A stretch of DNA of 64,000 nucleotides from JAJEFO01 sp965214325 (GCA_965214325.1 CBDCBG010000006.1:4030001-4094000), one strand, 5' to 3'; shown: positions 25,926-35,436, numbered from the stretch's first letter. Translations and numbers: made by a program. Notes: generated by a model not told the origin, from the letters alone.

Positions 25926-26848
25926 GCGAGCCGGTCTCCAAGTCCACCCTCCACCGGGTCGTCCAGTCGGTCGACCCCGAGGCGCTGGAGGACGTGGTCG
26001 CCCGCTGGTCCCGGCCCCGGCTTCCCATCGCCCGGGCGCTCGCCGCCGACGGCAAGCGCATCCGGGGCGCCAACCGCAACGGCGACGGCCATCACGAGAC
26101 CGTGGCCCTTGTCGGCCATGAGAGCGGCGCACCCTTCGCGCTCCTGAACTTCGACGACGGCGGCGGCGAGCGGGCGGCCACGCACGACCTTCTTGGGCGC
26201 AGCGACATCGGCGGCAGGGTGATCACCCTCGACGCGCTGCACACGACGCGCAAGACCGCGAAGCTGATCACGGAACGCGCGGATTACGTCTTCGTCGTCA
26301 AGGGCAACGCGTCGGAGACCTTCGGCATCCTCGACGGCATCGACTGGGAGAGGGACGCCGCCGGCAGCTTCGCGGAGGAGCTCGACAAGGTCCACGGCCG
26401 ACTGGAGCAGCGCTCGACAAGCGTCCTGACCCCGCCTGACGGTCTGGTCAACTATCCGGGCGTCCGCCAGATCGCCCGCCTCATCCGCTGCCGGGAGCCG
26501 TTGAAGAAAGGCCCCGACGACGCCGGGACGGGCGAGAAGGACTGCACGGAAACCGTCTACCTCATCACCTCCCTCGATGCGGGGGCCGCGTCGCCGGAAG
26601 AGCTTCTGCGGCTGAATCGCGGCCACTGGGCAGTGGAAAGCCTGAACCGTCGACAAAGAGATTGCGTCTACGGCGAGGACGCCTGCCTGACCCGCACCGG
26701 CAACGGCCCGGCGAACCGGGCCAGCCTCGACAACATCGCGCTCGCGGTGATCTTCGCCAACCGCCGCGAGGCGGAGAGCCTCGCCGAGACCCGGCGCCGG
26801 CTGCAGCTGGACCGCAGCGAGGCCATCGCCGCCCTGACCAGGCCCTGA
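25926..26848 (+). pseudogene. ISAs1-family transposase copy 1, C-terminal part
   Basis: The frame enters from the right repeat of the IS4-type element and reads REPVSKSTLHRVVQ, then ISAs1 hallmarks: ALAADGKRIRGANRNG, TLDALHTTRKTAK, VKGNASETF, NRGHWAVESLNRRQRD and YGEDACLTRTGNGPANRASLDNIAL (as separate stretches), ending in a normal stop. About 300 residues are intact and uninterrupted; the N-terminal half is missing. It has no start codon context of its own. Confidence 0.88.
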
Positions 26849-27175
26849 GACGCCAAAGCGTCCGGGACACGCCGGAAAGCCGCCAGAAATCGAGAACGAA
26901 TCATCCGGGGCCGGAAACGGTTCCCGCTTCGGCGCGCGCGGCTCCGCAGCCACGGTATCCGACCAGAACATGCAAGTTCGGCACCCGTTCGCCAGCCTCA
27001 CGAAAGTTTAGCCGAAGCGTGGGAAAGTCCTGGATCAAATATGAACGACGCAGCCGCCCCAGCAAAACATTTGTGGCACCTGACAGTTTGACCGACTCTT
27101 TCCGAGATGGTGCGGCTTGAACCGGGCCCGTGGGCATTCCGCCACGCAAGGTTGGATCGCTTCGGACAGGAACTC
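26849..27175. other. Intergenic region after ISAs1 copy 1
   Basis: About 330 bases without a recognisable gene. The first part may still belong to the ISAs1-like element, since cgccggaaag recurs after the stop in copy 2. Nothing else was identified. Confidence 0.4.
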
Positions 27176-28044
27176 TCAAAGCAATTTGTCTGCCAGCCTG
27201 TCCAGTGCGGGATACAAGCGCGTGAAATCCTCCTCCTCCATGCCTGCGTCCACGGCTGCCTGGATCCAGGCCAGGGTCTGTTGGCCGATCCGCATCGGGC
27301 TGCCCAGTTCTTCCGACAGGGCCACGGCCATGCCGACATCCTTGTGCAGATTGTAGATTCGAGAGCGGCCGTCCCAGGTTTCCGACAGGATGTGATCGGG
27401 GAAGCGGCGTTCCGAAATGAAGCTGCGGGCATTGCCGGCGTTGAACACCTTGATCATGTCGGCCAGATCGATCCCTGCGGCTTCGGCCAGGCGACCGGCT
27501 TCGGAACAAGCTAGGAAATTCGTGTGCGTGATCAGGTTGTGGACCACCTTCATCGTGTGCCCGGCACCCGAGGGGCCAAGATGGATCAGCCTGCCCGCGC
27601 AGGCCTCCAGGACGGGACGCGACCGGTTGAGCGCGTCAGCGTCGCCGCCGATCATCAGGGTCATGGTGCCCTCGTCGGCACCCTTGGCGCCGTCATGCCC
27701 GCATCCATGTACGGGACGCCGAAGTCAGTGGCTCGCGCGGCAAGCCGCTTTGTGTACACCGGGTCGGAGGTTGTGAAGTCCCACATGATCAGGTTCGGGC
27801 GGGCTTGTTCCAGCATGGCATTGAGGATCTCGTCGATTTGCTCGGATCCAGGGACAACGAAGATCACGACATCCGCCTCGGCCGCCATTTCGGGCGGGGC
27901 AGCGATCCGAGCGGTGTCGGAAAAGCGTTCCCGCGCGGGCTCGGCCACATCCCAGACCATCAGGCCGTGGCCTGCACTGGCAATGTTCTTTGCAATTCCA
28001 CGGCCCATGTTGCCCAGGCCAATGACGCCAACAGCATTTGTCAT
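27176..28044 (-). pseudogene. 3-hydroxyisobutyrate dehydrogenase-family oxidoreductase, frameshifted
   Basis: The first half (28044 to about 27680) starts MTNAVGVIGLGNMGRGIA, a Rossmann NAD(P) motif, and runs to YMDAGMT. There the frame shifts. The expected GAKGADEGTMTLMIGG is read in a second frame that continues to 27176 with the substrate-binding helix region, including GPSGAGHTMKVVHNL with the catalytic lysine. One or four bases appear to be missing at about 27680-27690. With the divergent, also broken GntR gene it forms a dead module. An assembly error is possible. Confidence 0.82.
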
Positions 28045-28229
28045 TGATCGTTCCTTTCGGTAATTCTGGCGCTAGCTTCGCGTAGCGGGATTCGGGAGAA
28101 GGTTTGGGGACCGGGAGAGGGCCACGCGCGGTGCGCCGTACGGTCGGATGCTTGCATTTTGCTGCCATTGAATGAAATTCTCCGCACGATACCTGTCCGC
28201 TGAAGTTCAGCATCTACGAAGGTCGTGCC

Positions 28230-28856
28230 GTGCCGCAACCGCAAATCTTCCGTTCGTTGCTGTCGACGCAGACCCGCGAGCACCTTTTGCAGCGGATCCT
28301 GTCGGGCGCGCTGCGCCCGGGCGACAGGCCCGTTGAGTTGCGGATCGCGGCCGAGTTGAACACCAGCCAGGCCCCGGTGCGCGAGGCGGTGCGGGAACCT
28401 GAAGCCATCGGTCTTGTCGACACGATCCACAACTAGGGCGCGCGGGTACGTGTGATCAGTGATGATGAAATCCGTGAAATCTATGATGTGCGGGCGCAGT
28501 TGGAAGACTATGCGTCGGAATGCGTCGCCCTGGCAGGGGCCGATTTGACAGACAAGCTGGGCAAGCAGATGGAGACGATGCGCAGGGCCGCGCTTGCATC
28601 GGATTCCGTCCTCTTTTCCGATCACAACACGCGTTATCGTCGGTTGATTCTTGAAGCGTCCGGCAATGCGACGCTGCTGTCGATGTGGGAGGGACTGAAC
28701 GTGCGTTCGCGGACAAGCCTGAATGTCCTGCGCCGAAGTGCCGACCTGCTGAAGGTGACTGAATCCCACAGGTCCCTGATTGACGCTCTGATCTCTGGCG
28801 ACCCGAAAGTGGCGCGGGATGTGGCGGAGGAGCATGTTCTGGACAACAAGCCATAA
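28230..28856 (+). pseudogene. GntR-family (FCD) regulator with in-frame stop
   Basis: A GTG start gives MPQPQIFRSLLSTQTREH followed by the winged helix (RIAAELNTSQAPVREAVREPEAIGLVDT). A TAG at 28434-28436 interrupts at DTIHN*GARV, where family members have a sense codon between wing and FCD domain. The frame then continues in the same phase to 28856 with the FCD domain (ISDDEIREIYDVRAQLE, FHxx-like NTRYRRLILEASGN). The Leu usually found in VRELEAIG is Pro. It is divergent from the broken dehydrogenase and was probably its regulator. Confidence 0.82.
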
Positions 28857-29024
28857 GGCGATCCCCTGTGCCGCGTTTCGCCTTCAAAACAAGGCACGAT
28901 GAGCTGTCTCACGGTTGCGGAAGTTCGCGATTGTCGATAAATTGCAACCCGGTGGTCGGGACGTCCAGAACGATATGAATCCTGCCGCGCCAACGGCGCA
29001 GACAAGACGGCGAAGGAGTTCGAC

Positions 29025-29741
29025 ATGATCGAGAAGATGCCCCACATCAAGGAAGAGGTCTATCTCGATGTCCTGGGCCGCACGATCGACGTCCACTGGA
29101 ACTATCATGCGTTTCTGATGGTCGGGATCTGGCTGGTCCTCGTTCCGCTATGCGTGACAATCATCCGTTACTTCAAGCCGCGCCCGACCGAGCATGGATT
29201 GCGTCGGCAGGTGAGCATTCGCCACCGGGAATGGTGGTGGTTCAGCGTTCACAAGTTCGGGCTCTACGCAGCGGTGTTGCTGTCGCTGCTGGGTGCGGGC
29301 GTTGCGGTTATCGTGAGCGGGGGCTTCAGTGGCACGGTCCATGCGACCTTCGGGGTGCTGACCGTCTTGATGGGAGTCTTGCAGGCAGTCTCGGGCATGC
29401 TGCGCGGGACACATGGCGGGAAGTACTATTACAGTGCCGATCCCGATGACCCGGCCACGTGGCAGGGCGATCATTACAGCCGCACCGTGCGTAGGCGGAT
29501 CTTCGAAGCGTATCACAAGACGACCGGCTACTTCACGCTGTTCTGCGCGCTGGGGGCGATCGGATCGGGCCTGATGCAATATCCGATGCCGATGCTGACG
29601 ATTTTCGTATTCGCGCTTCCCTTCGCGTTTCTTGCGGCCTGGGTGTTGCTCGAATTCCAGGAGCGCCGCTACGACGGCTATCGCGCGGTCCACGGCTACG
29701 GGCTCGAGCACCCCTACAACAAGGAACGCGAATTCCTGTGA
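29025..29741 (+). CDS. Cytochrome b561-like membrane protein
   Basis: A 238-residue protein with about five hydrophobic helices and conserved histidines suited to haem ligation (HWNYHAF, VHKFGLY, VHATFGV, YHKTTGY), like the cytochrome b561 domain. It would carry electrons across the inner membrane. The start ATG follows aaggag at a good distance. The neighbour downstream is a 2-hydroxyacid dehydrogenase 67 bases away. The exact electron donor is not evident. Confidence 0.7.
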   Translation: MIEKMPHIKEEVYLDVLGRTIDVHWNYHAFLMVGIWLVLVPLCVTIIRYFKPRPTEHGLRRQVSIRHREWWWFSVHKFGLYAAVLLSLLGAGVAVIVSGGFSGTVHATFGVLTVLMGVLQAVSGMLRGTHGGKYYYSADPDDPATWQGDHYSRTVRRRIFEAYHKTTGYFTLFCALGAIGSGLMQYPMPMLTIFVFALPFAFLAAWVLLEFQERRYDGYRAVHGYGLEHPYNKEREFL

Positions 29742-29808
29742 CAGGTTTGGGGCGTCCTCAACCCTTTGCCGTTCCAGGCGCGCGCGCAGTTTCCAGGAGG
29801 GCCGGACC

Positions 29809-30747
29809 ATGGCTGACGTGCTGATCAGCGAATTCATGGACAAGGGCGTTGCCGAAGGCCTCGTCACAGAGTTCGACGTACATTGGGATCCGGACCTGTG
29901 GGGCAAGAGGAACGAATTGCTGCGGCTCGTCGCCGGTGCGCGGGCCATCGTGGTGCGCAATGCGACACAGGTGAACCTGGAGCTCCTGGCAGCTGCACCG
30001 GATCTGGAGCTGGTCGCGCGGATGGGTGTGGGGCTAGACAACATAGACGTTGAAGCCTGCAAGTCGCGAGGCGTCGAGGTTTGCCCGTCGATCGGGGCGA
30101 ATGCCGTTTCAGTCGCGGAATACGTGATCTCGGCGGCAATGATCTTGCTGCGCGGACCTGCCTATTTTGCCACGCAGGATGTTGCGGCCGGCGCCTGGGA
30201 TCGGCAGAAGTTCGCAGGCGCATCAGAGATTGCGGGCCGGACGATTGGCATTGTTGGATTCGGCTCGATCGGTCGGGTCGTGGGTGCTAAGGCGCGCGGC
30301 ATGGGGATGGAAGTGATCGCCTATGACGCGATGATGCCCGATGACCACCCCGCCTGGGCGGGCGCGCGCCGGGTGAGCCTGGATGACTTGGTTGCCGAAG
30401 CGGACGTGATCTCGTTGCACTGTCCCAAGCTACCCGAAACCATCGATCTGATCGACAAGCGCCAGTTCGAGAGAATGAAGCCGGATGCGGTGCTGGTCAA
30501 TTCGGCCCGGGGCGGGATTGTCAACGAGGTGGATTGTGCCGAGGCCGTGCGGTCGGGACAGATCGCCGGGGCGGCGCTGGACACGCTTGATGTGGAACCG
30601 ATCACGCCCGAGGTCGGCGCCCTGTTTCACGGGATCGAAAACCTGATCCTGACCCCGCACATCGCCGGCATTACAAGAGAATCGAACCGACGCATTGCCG
30701 AAGTGGCCGCGGACAACGTGCGGCGGGTCATGGGCGCGACGACCTGA
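29809..30747 (+). CDS. D-isomer-specific 2-hydroxyacid dehydrogenase
   Basis: A 312-residue NAD-dependent dehydrogenase of the SerA/GyaR group. It shows ARMGVGLDNID, the NAD-binding IGIVGFGSIGRVVG with D of AYDAMM as the ribose-binding acid, LHCPKLPET, the catalytic NSARGGIV arginine, the glutamate in DVEP and TPHIAG histidine. The ATG at 29809 follows aggaggg. An upstream extension of the frame overlaps the cytochrome gene and is not coding. The substrate is unknown. Confidence 0.88.
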   Translation: MADVLISEFMDKGVAEGLVTEFDVHWDPDLWGKRNELLRLVAGARAIVVRNATQVNLELLAAAPDLELVARMGVGLDNIDVEACKSRGVEVCPSIGANAVSVAEYVISAAMILLRGPAYFATQDVAAGAWDRQKFAGASEIAGRTIGIVGFGSIGRVVGAKARGMGMEVIAYDAMMPDDHPAWAGARRVSLDDLVAEADVISLHCPKLPETIDLIDKRQFERMKPDAVLVNSARGGIVNEVDCAEAVRSGQIAGAALDTLDVEPITPEVGALFHGIENLILTPHIAGITRESNRRIAEVAADNVRRVMGATT

Positions 30748-30756
30748 GCCGCGCGC

Positions 30757-32016
30757 CTACCCGGAGTATTCCAGGATGTAGAGCCCTGCGTTGTAGTCGG
30801 ACGTGTAGACCAATCCGTCTCGCGAAACCCAGATGTCGCAGGACTGGATCACCTTGGCCCGGTTCGGGCGGCGGTCCATCAGCCGCGTGGGCGCAGGGGG
30901 CACGAAGGCGGCCACTTCCTCGGGACGGCATTCGTTCGAGATGTCGTAGACGCGCACGCCGGCATTTTGCTGGGTGGCAAAGATCAACTGATCGCTTACC
31001 AGGGCGTCGGGCCGGTTTTCGTGGATGTTGTGCGGGCCGAAATGCGCTCCTTTGGCGCAATAGTCCTCTTCATTCGGAATCGGCACGGTCGAGATGCTGA
31101 CCGGGTTCGACGGTTCGCGAATGTCGAAGAGCCAGATGTGCTTGATCCCGTCTGCACAGTTGTCGAGCACGGCCTCGTCCGCGACGACCAGCAAGTTTCG
31201 GTCGGGAAGCGGCAAGGCGTTATGCGTCCCGCCGCCGAATGGCGGCGACCAGTTGCGATGAACGATCAGTTCGGGGCTATGCCGGTCCGAGACGTCCATG
31301 ATGACCAGGCCACCGTCGCGCCACGCGCCGTAGGCGGTATCCCCATGGACGATGGCATGGTGCAGACCGGCACGCGCTTGGCCTTCCAACGGCTTTTCGC
31401 CCGCCGCGGCGTTCATGCCGGGCAGCCAGTAGCGTCCGGCCTCTTTCGGGTTGGCCGGGTCCGCCATGTCGATGGTGACAAAGATGTAGTCCGTGAACCC
31501 TTCGAGAAGTGCCGAGGCATAGGCCCATCTTCCGCCAACGTACCACAGGCGGTGAATGCCGCCGCCTTCGACGTCCATGAAGCCGATCTGCCGGGGTTCT
31601 GAAGGGTTCGAGATATCGAAGACCGACATGCCCGCCGTCCAGTCCCGTGACTTCGGCAGCGTCGTGTCGGCCGTGCCGACTTTCTTGCCCAGCTTGCCCT
31701 TGTAATACTCGGCTTCGTCCTGAAATTCCGCGGCCGCGAACATGTTCTTGGCGTTGATCACCAGGAGCAGGTCTTCGTGGCTTTGCAGGTGTATGTTCCA
31801 GGTGTTGGGCGGGGCCGGGACATAGGCTGCCGATTTGGGATCGCGCGGATCTCGGCAATCGACGACACTGAACCCGTCCGAAAACATGTGCCCGATTATC
31901 GCGTGTCCCTTGTTGACCATTATCTGCACGCCGTCTGGCCGCCCGCCCTGATCCGAATAGCCGAGCGGTTTCATGTTCCTGGAATGGTCAGGTGTGGGAA
32001 GATCGGGCTGTGTCAT
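30757..32016 (-). CDS. LVIVD-repeat beta-propeller protein
   Basis: A 419-residue protein with several LVIVD-type repeats (MSVFDISNPSEPRQIGF, FVTIDMADPANPKEAG, LVIMDVSDRHSPELI, IWLFDIREPSNPVSI, VRVYDISNECRPEEVA), which form a beta-propeller. There is no signal peptide and an ggagag site precedes the ATG, so it is probably cytoplasmic. It heads a string of minus-strand genes ending here; the neighbours upstream are a DctP-like protein and a CMD-type protein. Function is unknown. Confidence 0.82.
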   Translation of the reverse strand: MTQPDLPTPDHSRNMKPLGYSDQGGRPDGVQIMVNKGHAIIGHMFSDGFSVVDCRDPRDPKSAAYVPAPPNTWNIHLQSHEDLLLVINAKNMFAAAEFQDEAEYYKGKLGKKVGTADTTLPKSRDWTAGMSVFDISNPSEPRQIGFMDVEGGGIHRLWYVGGRWAYASALLEGFTDYIFVTIDMADPANPKEAGRYWLPGMNAAAGEKPLEGQARAGLHHAIVHGDTAYGAWRDGGLVIMDVSDRHSPELIVHRNWSPPFGGGTHNALPLPDRNLLVVADEAVLDNCADGIKHIWLFDIREPSNPVSISTVPIPNEEDYCAKGAHFGPHNIHENRPDALVSDQLIFATQQNAGVRVYDISNECRPEEVAAFVPPAPTRLMDRRPNRAKVIQSCDIWVSRDGLVYTSDYNAGLYILEYSG

Positions 32017-32039
32017 GGCGTCTCTCCAGATTGTGCGCG

Positions 32040-32969
32040 TCAGGCTGCGCGCAGTTCCTTGTCAAACAGCTCCCGCAACTCGGGCGAAAACCGGCTGCGA
32101 GCGATTTCCACTTCGGCGCGCGCCGACTTGGCGAAGATGTCGCGCGTGGCGTCGTCGAGTTCGATGATCTCGACCCCTTGGCGGCGCAGTTCAGCGCTGC
32201 ACGTCGCGTCGTCCTCCTCGGCAAACCGCCTTTGCGCCTCTGCGGACCGGTCGACGGCGCGCTGAAGACCGGCGCGAACTTCGGGGCCCAGGCGCCCAAC
32301 GCGTTCCGCGTTGAACAGGACAAGCGCCACGCCAAGCAAGTGCCGCGTCAAGAGAATGTGGCGGTGGGTCTTGTGGATGCCGAAATTAAGGATGTTCGTG
32401 AGCGGGTTCTCCTGCGCATCGACCCGGCCGGTCCGCACGGCCTCGGGCAGGTCGCGCACGTCGATGGCCGCAGGGTCGAAGCCCAAGGCGCGGAAGACGC
32501 GTTGATGGTCCTCGTTGGCCAGCGTGCGGATCTTCAGGCCAGCACAATCGCCAAGGGCCCTGATCGGCGTCACGCTCGATATGTGGCGGAGGCCGTTGTC
32601 CCAGTATCCCAACACTTCGTATCCGGTGGCCACCGCAACTTCACGCCGCAACCGGCCCCCAAGCGCCCCGTCGAGCAGCGCGTAGGCGCGACGGCGGTCG
32701 GGCACGCCGAAGTGCTGGTCGAAGAGGCCGAGTTCGGGCACGCGTCTGGCCAGATAGCTCGACGAAAAGTAGCACCCGTCCAGCTCGCCGCCTTCTGTAA
32801 GTGGGAGCAGGTCAGCCGCCTTGTGACCGCGCGCCACGATGTTCTCGTCGAAGGCCAGTGTGATCGCGCCATTGGTTTCCTCGGCAGCCAAGTCTGCCAG
32901 AACGCGCCCGGCACGCGTGTGGACGGACTTGTCCCCCTGATAGCCGCCGAACTTCAACTCGAGTGTCAT
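32040..32969 (-). CDS. DctP-type solute-binding protein without signal peptide
   Basis: A 309-residue protein of the TRAP-transporter DctP fold: DLLPLTEGGELDGCYFSSSYL, YWDNGLRHISSVTPIR and GLKIRTLANEDHQRVFRALG, the usual arginine-containing ligand clamp, and QENPLTNI. It starts directly with MTLELKFGGYQ, the first strand of the mature fold, and a gagga site fits that ATG, so no export signal is made. Either export was lost or the protein acts inside the cell. No permease genes are next to it; the next gene upstream ends seven bases away. Confidence 0.82.
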   Translation of the reverse strand: MTLELKFGGYQGDKSVHTRAGRVLADLAAEETNGAITLAFDENIVARGHKAADLLPLTEGGELDGCYFSSSYLARRVPELGLFDQHFGVPDRRRAYALLDGALGGRLRREVAVATGYEVLGYWDNGLRHISSVTPIRALGDCAGLKIRTLANEDHQRVFRALGFDPAAIDVRDLPEAVRTGRVDAQENPLTNILNFGIHKTHRHILLTRHLLGVALVLFNAERVGRLGPEVRAGLQRAVDRSAEAQRRFAEEDDATCSAELRRQGVEIIELDDATRDIFAKSARAEVEIARSRFSPELRELFDKELRAA

Positions 32970-32976
32970 GGCATCC

Positions 32977-33759
32977 TCAGGAAGGCTCGATCATCAGGTC
33001 CGACGGATCAGGAGGCAACGCGACGACCTCGCTCCGCTTTGCGGAAAGGTCCATCGCCATGGACAGCTGCAGATTGCGATGGCCATCCGCCGCCGTGGCG
33101 TGGGGCGTGTCCTGTCCTGTATGGTGGCGCTGGTGCCAGGCATTGGTCTCTTCCCGCATCGGTCCCCAAAGCTGCCAACCATGCAGATCGCCCGGCGGGT
33201 AGCTGGACAGGAAGTCAACATGCCGTTCGGACGCCTTGTAGCCCTCGGGCGCGTAGCCTGCGTCTTGTGCGATATAGGTGGCCATGCCGATGACGGCCCT
33301 GAACTCGACGATCTGCTCCTCGGAGAAATGGCGGCGGAGTTCGGCCATGTCTTCGGGTGTTAAGTGGGAAGGCCACTGCCCGTCGGTCATCGCCATACAC
33401 GGCGCCGCTCGTTCCGCATCCGAGAAGAGTGGGCTTGTCTCAAACTCCCACAGGGCTTCGAGCTTGTCCCCTGGCACGCCGTTGTCGTCACCGCACTTGA
33501 ACGTACGGGCCGAACAGTACCTGCACCCGTTGGACAGGCTCGTGACTTGGGCGATCATCCAGCGCAGGGCCGGGTCCACGGTCTCGTCGGGGTTGCGCAC
33601 GACGGCCCGGACCAGCTCCAGCACCGCCTCGGCGATCTCGGGGCGATGCGAAAGCGTCAGCATCGAGTTCGCGACGAATCCCGATGCCGAAGCCAGCCAC
33701 TCGATTTCCGCCCTGGCGTCGTCCGACGCCGCCAGATCAACCGGCGCGACATGAGGCAT
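32977..33759 (-). CDS. Carboxymuconolactone decarboxylase/AhpD-like protein
   Basis: A 260-residue helical protein of the CMD/AhpD superfamily. The core SLSNGCRYCSARTFKCG holds the paired cysteines. A second helical half follows (FSEEQIVEFRAVIGMATYIAQDAG). Such proteins act as peroxidase partners or lactone decarboxylases. The ATG at 33759 has ggaggaagg ahead of it and begins MPHVAPVDLA; the upstream extension is non-coding. Co-transcribed with the DctP-like gene. Confidence 0.75.
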   Translation of the reverse strand: MPHVAPVDLAASDDARAEIEWLASASGFVANSMLTLSHRPEIAEAVLELVRAVVRNPDETVDPALRWMIAQVTSLSNGCRYCSARTFKCGDDNGVPGDKLEALWEFETSPLFSDAERAAPCMAMTDGQWPSHLTPEDMAELRRHFSEEQIVEFRAVIGMATYIAQDAGYAPEGYKASERHVDFLSSYPPGDLHGWQLWGPMREETNAWHQRHHTGQDTPHATAADGHRNLQLSMAMDLSAKRSEVVALPPDPSDLMIEPS

Positions 33760-33914
33760 TGCCTTCCTCCCAGGAATCGGGCCCCTTCTGGCGCCTAGTG
33801 CTAGCCCCGTTTCCAATGCGGAACAAATCAGCAAAGCTGAAGCGTGCTATTGCGATTTGTGAAGCGCGCGCGCGGCGGCCACTCTTTCCCAAGCCAGGCA
33901 TGCCGCTAAGCGGC

Positions 33915-34553
33915 TCAGGGAAAGGGGACATCGTGCACGTATTTTGGTATCTGATATCCGCGCTGCACGGCGGGTCGTTCGGCGATGCGCACGTACCAGT
34001 CGCGAACATTTGGAAATTCATGCAGGTCGATTTCCTGCCAGTCGTAGCGGGAGACCCACGGCCAAGTGGCCATGTCGGTGATCGAATACTCGCCGCGACC
34101 TTCGCCTGCAATGTAGTCACGCCCGTCCAGCCGCTTGTCGAGCACGCCGTAGAGGCGCCGGGCCTCGTTCAAGTAACGCTCTTCCGCATAGGCGGACTTT
34201 CCGGAATTGTACCTTACGAAGTGGTGGACCTGCCCGAACATCGGGCCGACACCGCCCATCTGCCACATGAGCCATTCGATCGCGGGCCAGCGCCCTTCGC
34301 CCTGCGGCAGGAACCGGTCGTGCCTCTCCGCGAGGTAGAGCATGATCGCCCCGGACTCAATCATCTGGACGCCGGTGTCGTGATCGACGATGGCCGGAAT
34401 GCGGTTGTTGGGAGCGACTCGCAGGAATTCGGGCGCGAATTGCTCGCCCTTCGATATGTCGATGGCGTGCACGGTGTAGTCGGCGCCAAGCTCTTCGAGC
34501 AGGATCGAGACTTTGCGGCCGTTCGGAGTGGTCCAGGTGTAGAGGTCGATCAC
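33915..34553 (-). CDS. Glutathione S-transferase
   Basis: A 212-residue GST of the YfcG/YghU-like group. The thioredoxin-fold N-terminus reads MIDLYTWTTPNGRKVSILLEE, with the TPNG loop at the active site, then NNRIPAIVD and ESGAIMLYLAE for glutathione binding. The C-terminal helical domain contains MWQMGGVGPMFGQ and TDMATWPWV. The start is GTG, three bases after the stop of the GntR gene, so the two are co-transcribed. Confidence 0.9.
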   Translation of the reverse strand: MIDLYTWTTPNGRKVSILLEELGADYTVHAIDISKGEQFAPEFLRVAPNNRIPAIVDHDTGVQMIESGAIMLYLAERHDRFLPQGEGRWPAIEWLMWQMGGVGPMFGQVHHFVRYNSGKSAYAEERYLNEARRLYGVLDKRLDGRDYIAGEGRGEYSITDMATWPWVSRYDWQEIDLHEFPNVRDWYVRIAERPAVQRGYQIPKYVHDVPFP

Positions 34554-34556
34554 GTG

Positions 34557-35243
34557 TCAGTCGTCCTTCAGAAGCGTCGCGCGGACGGATTTCAGGTGGT
34601 CGCGCATCGCCGCATGGGCGGCCCGGCGATCACGTCTTTCAAGCGCGGAGATGATCTCCTCGTGCTCGGCGAAGGAATGGTAGTCAGGCGACGGACCGTC
34701 CACCGGGATCTCCAGCCTGGACCACACGACCGAAACCCGGACCGCATTCATGATTCGGTGCAACTCGGCCAGCAGCGGATTGCCCGAAGCGACGGCGATC
34801 AATTCGTGCAGACGCGAATCGAGCCGCTCGTATTCCGCCCAGTTGGCGGCTGAACGCATGCCGTCGGCAAGGCGTCGTGCCTCGGTCAAGTGACGTGGAG
34901 CGGCGTGGGTCGCTGCGTGTGCGGCCAGTTCGGGCTCAAGCGACAATCGCGCCATCATGGCGTCATGGGGGCTGGTGATTTCGGCAAGGCGCATGACGAG
35001 CGGTTCGCTGCTCCTGTCGTCGGCCGACGGTGTCCGCAGGAACGTTCCCCGGCCCACGTGGCGCTCGACGATGCCCTCCGATTCCAGGACCGTAAGCGCC
35101 TTGCGCAATTCCCCGCGCGAGATTCTCAGTCGCTCCGAGAGGTCGCGTTCCGGAGGCAGCCGGTCACCTGGGGTCGCGCCGGAACTGGCAAGCCAGCCCT
35201 CCAGCACATCGCGGGATGCCTTTGTCGCGGCGAGGTGGTTCAT
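34557..35243 (-). CDS. FadR-type GntR-family transcriptional regulator
   Basis: A 228-residue regulator. The winged helix is in residues 10-68 (GDRLPPERDLSERLRISRGELRKALTVLESEGIVERHVGRGTFL). The FCD ligand-binding domain follows, with D and H metal-type residues (RLDSRLHELIAVASGN, HEEIISAL, AAMRDHL). The start codon overlaps a TTGGTTAACCAA operator and lacks a clear ribosome binding site, which suggests tight autoregulation. It faces the dehydrogenase operon at 35437. Confidence 0.9.
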   Translation of the reverse strand: MNHLAATKASRDVLEGWLASSGATPGDRLPPERDLSERLRISRGELRKALTVLESEGIVERHVGRGTFLRTPSADDRSSEPLVMRLAEITSPHDAMMARLSLEPELAAHAATHAAPRHLTEARRLADGMRSAANWAEYERLDSRLHELIAVASGNPLLAELHRIMNAVRVSVVWSRLEIPVDGPSPDYHSFAEHEEIISALERRDRRAAHAAMRDHLKSVRATLLKDD

Positions 35244-35254
35244 TGGTTAACCAA
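35243..35254. promoter_or_regulatory. Operator 1 of the FadR-type regulator
   Basis: Perfect 12-bp palindrome TTGGTTAACCAA, a TGGT-N2-ACCA form typical of FadR/PdhR-type GntR proteins. It overlaps the regulator's own start codon. Confidence 0.75.
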
Positions 35255-35383
35255 ATTGCGGCAATCCTGCATCCACCAAAAGAGCACTCCGATGGGGAAG
35301 TCAATAAAAAAATATGTTTACCTTGCGAAGCCCTCAAGCTAGACAGGTTTCAAGAATGGCCAGATTGGTCCGAATTTGCCGAA

Positions 35384-35397
35384 ATTGGTTAACCAAT
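35384..35397. promoter_or_regulatory. Operator 2 of the FadR-type regulator
   Basis: Perfect 14-bp palindrome ATTGGTTAACCAAT, the same core as operator 1 and 141 bases away, just upstream of the dehydrogenase start. A weaker half-site (ATTGGTCCGAAT) lies at about 35364. Confidence 0.78.
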
Positions 35398-35436
35398 ATG
35401 GGCGGCGGCATGGCCCTGCGGAGTGGAGGCGTCAGC

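Larger units (their letters stand above)
23319..26848 (+). mobile_element. ISAs1-like element copy 1, interrupted and internally deleted
   Basis: The left end is set at CAGGGC (23319) because from there the sequence resembles the second copy at 58927. The transposase gene begins at 23451 and its C-terminal half is at 25926-26848. An IS4-type element occupies 23565-25925. The middle of the ISAs1 gene (about 300 codons compared with copy 2) is gone, and no target duplication surrounds the inner element. The right boundary beyond the transposase stop was not determined. Confidence 0.7.

Noticed and set aside
23762..26848. A 1028-codon open frame that seems to join the IS4-type element to ISAs1 copy 1
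   Set aside because: Its first ~720 codons are the wrong frame of the DruA-IS4 transposase (Arg/Gly/Pro-rich). Only the ISAs1 part from 25926 is real coding sequence.
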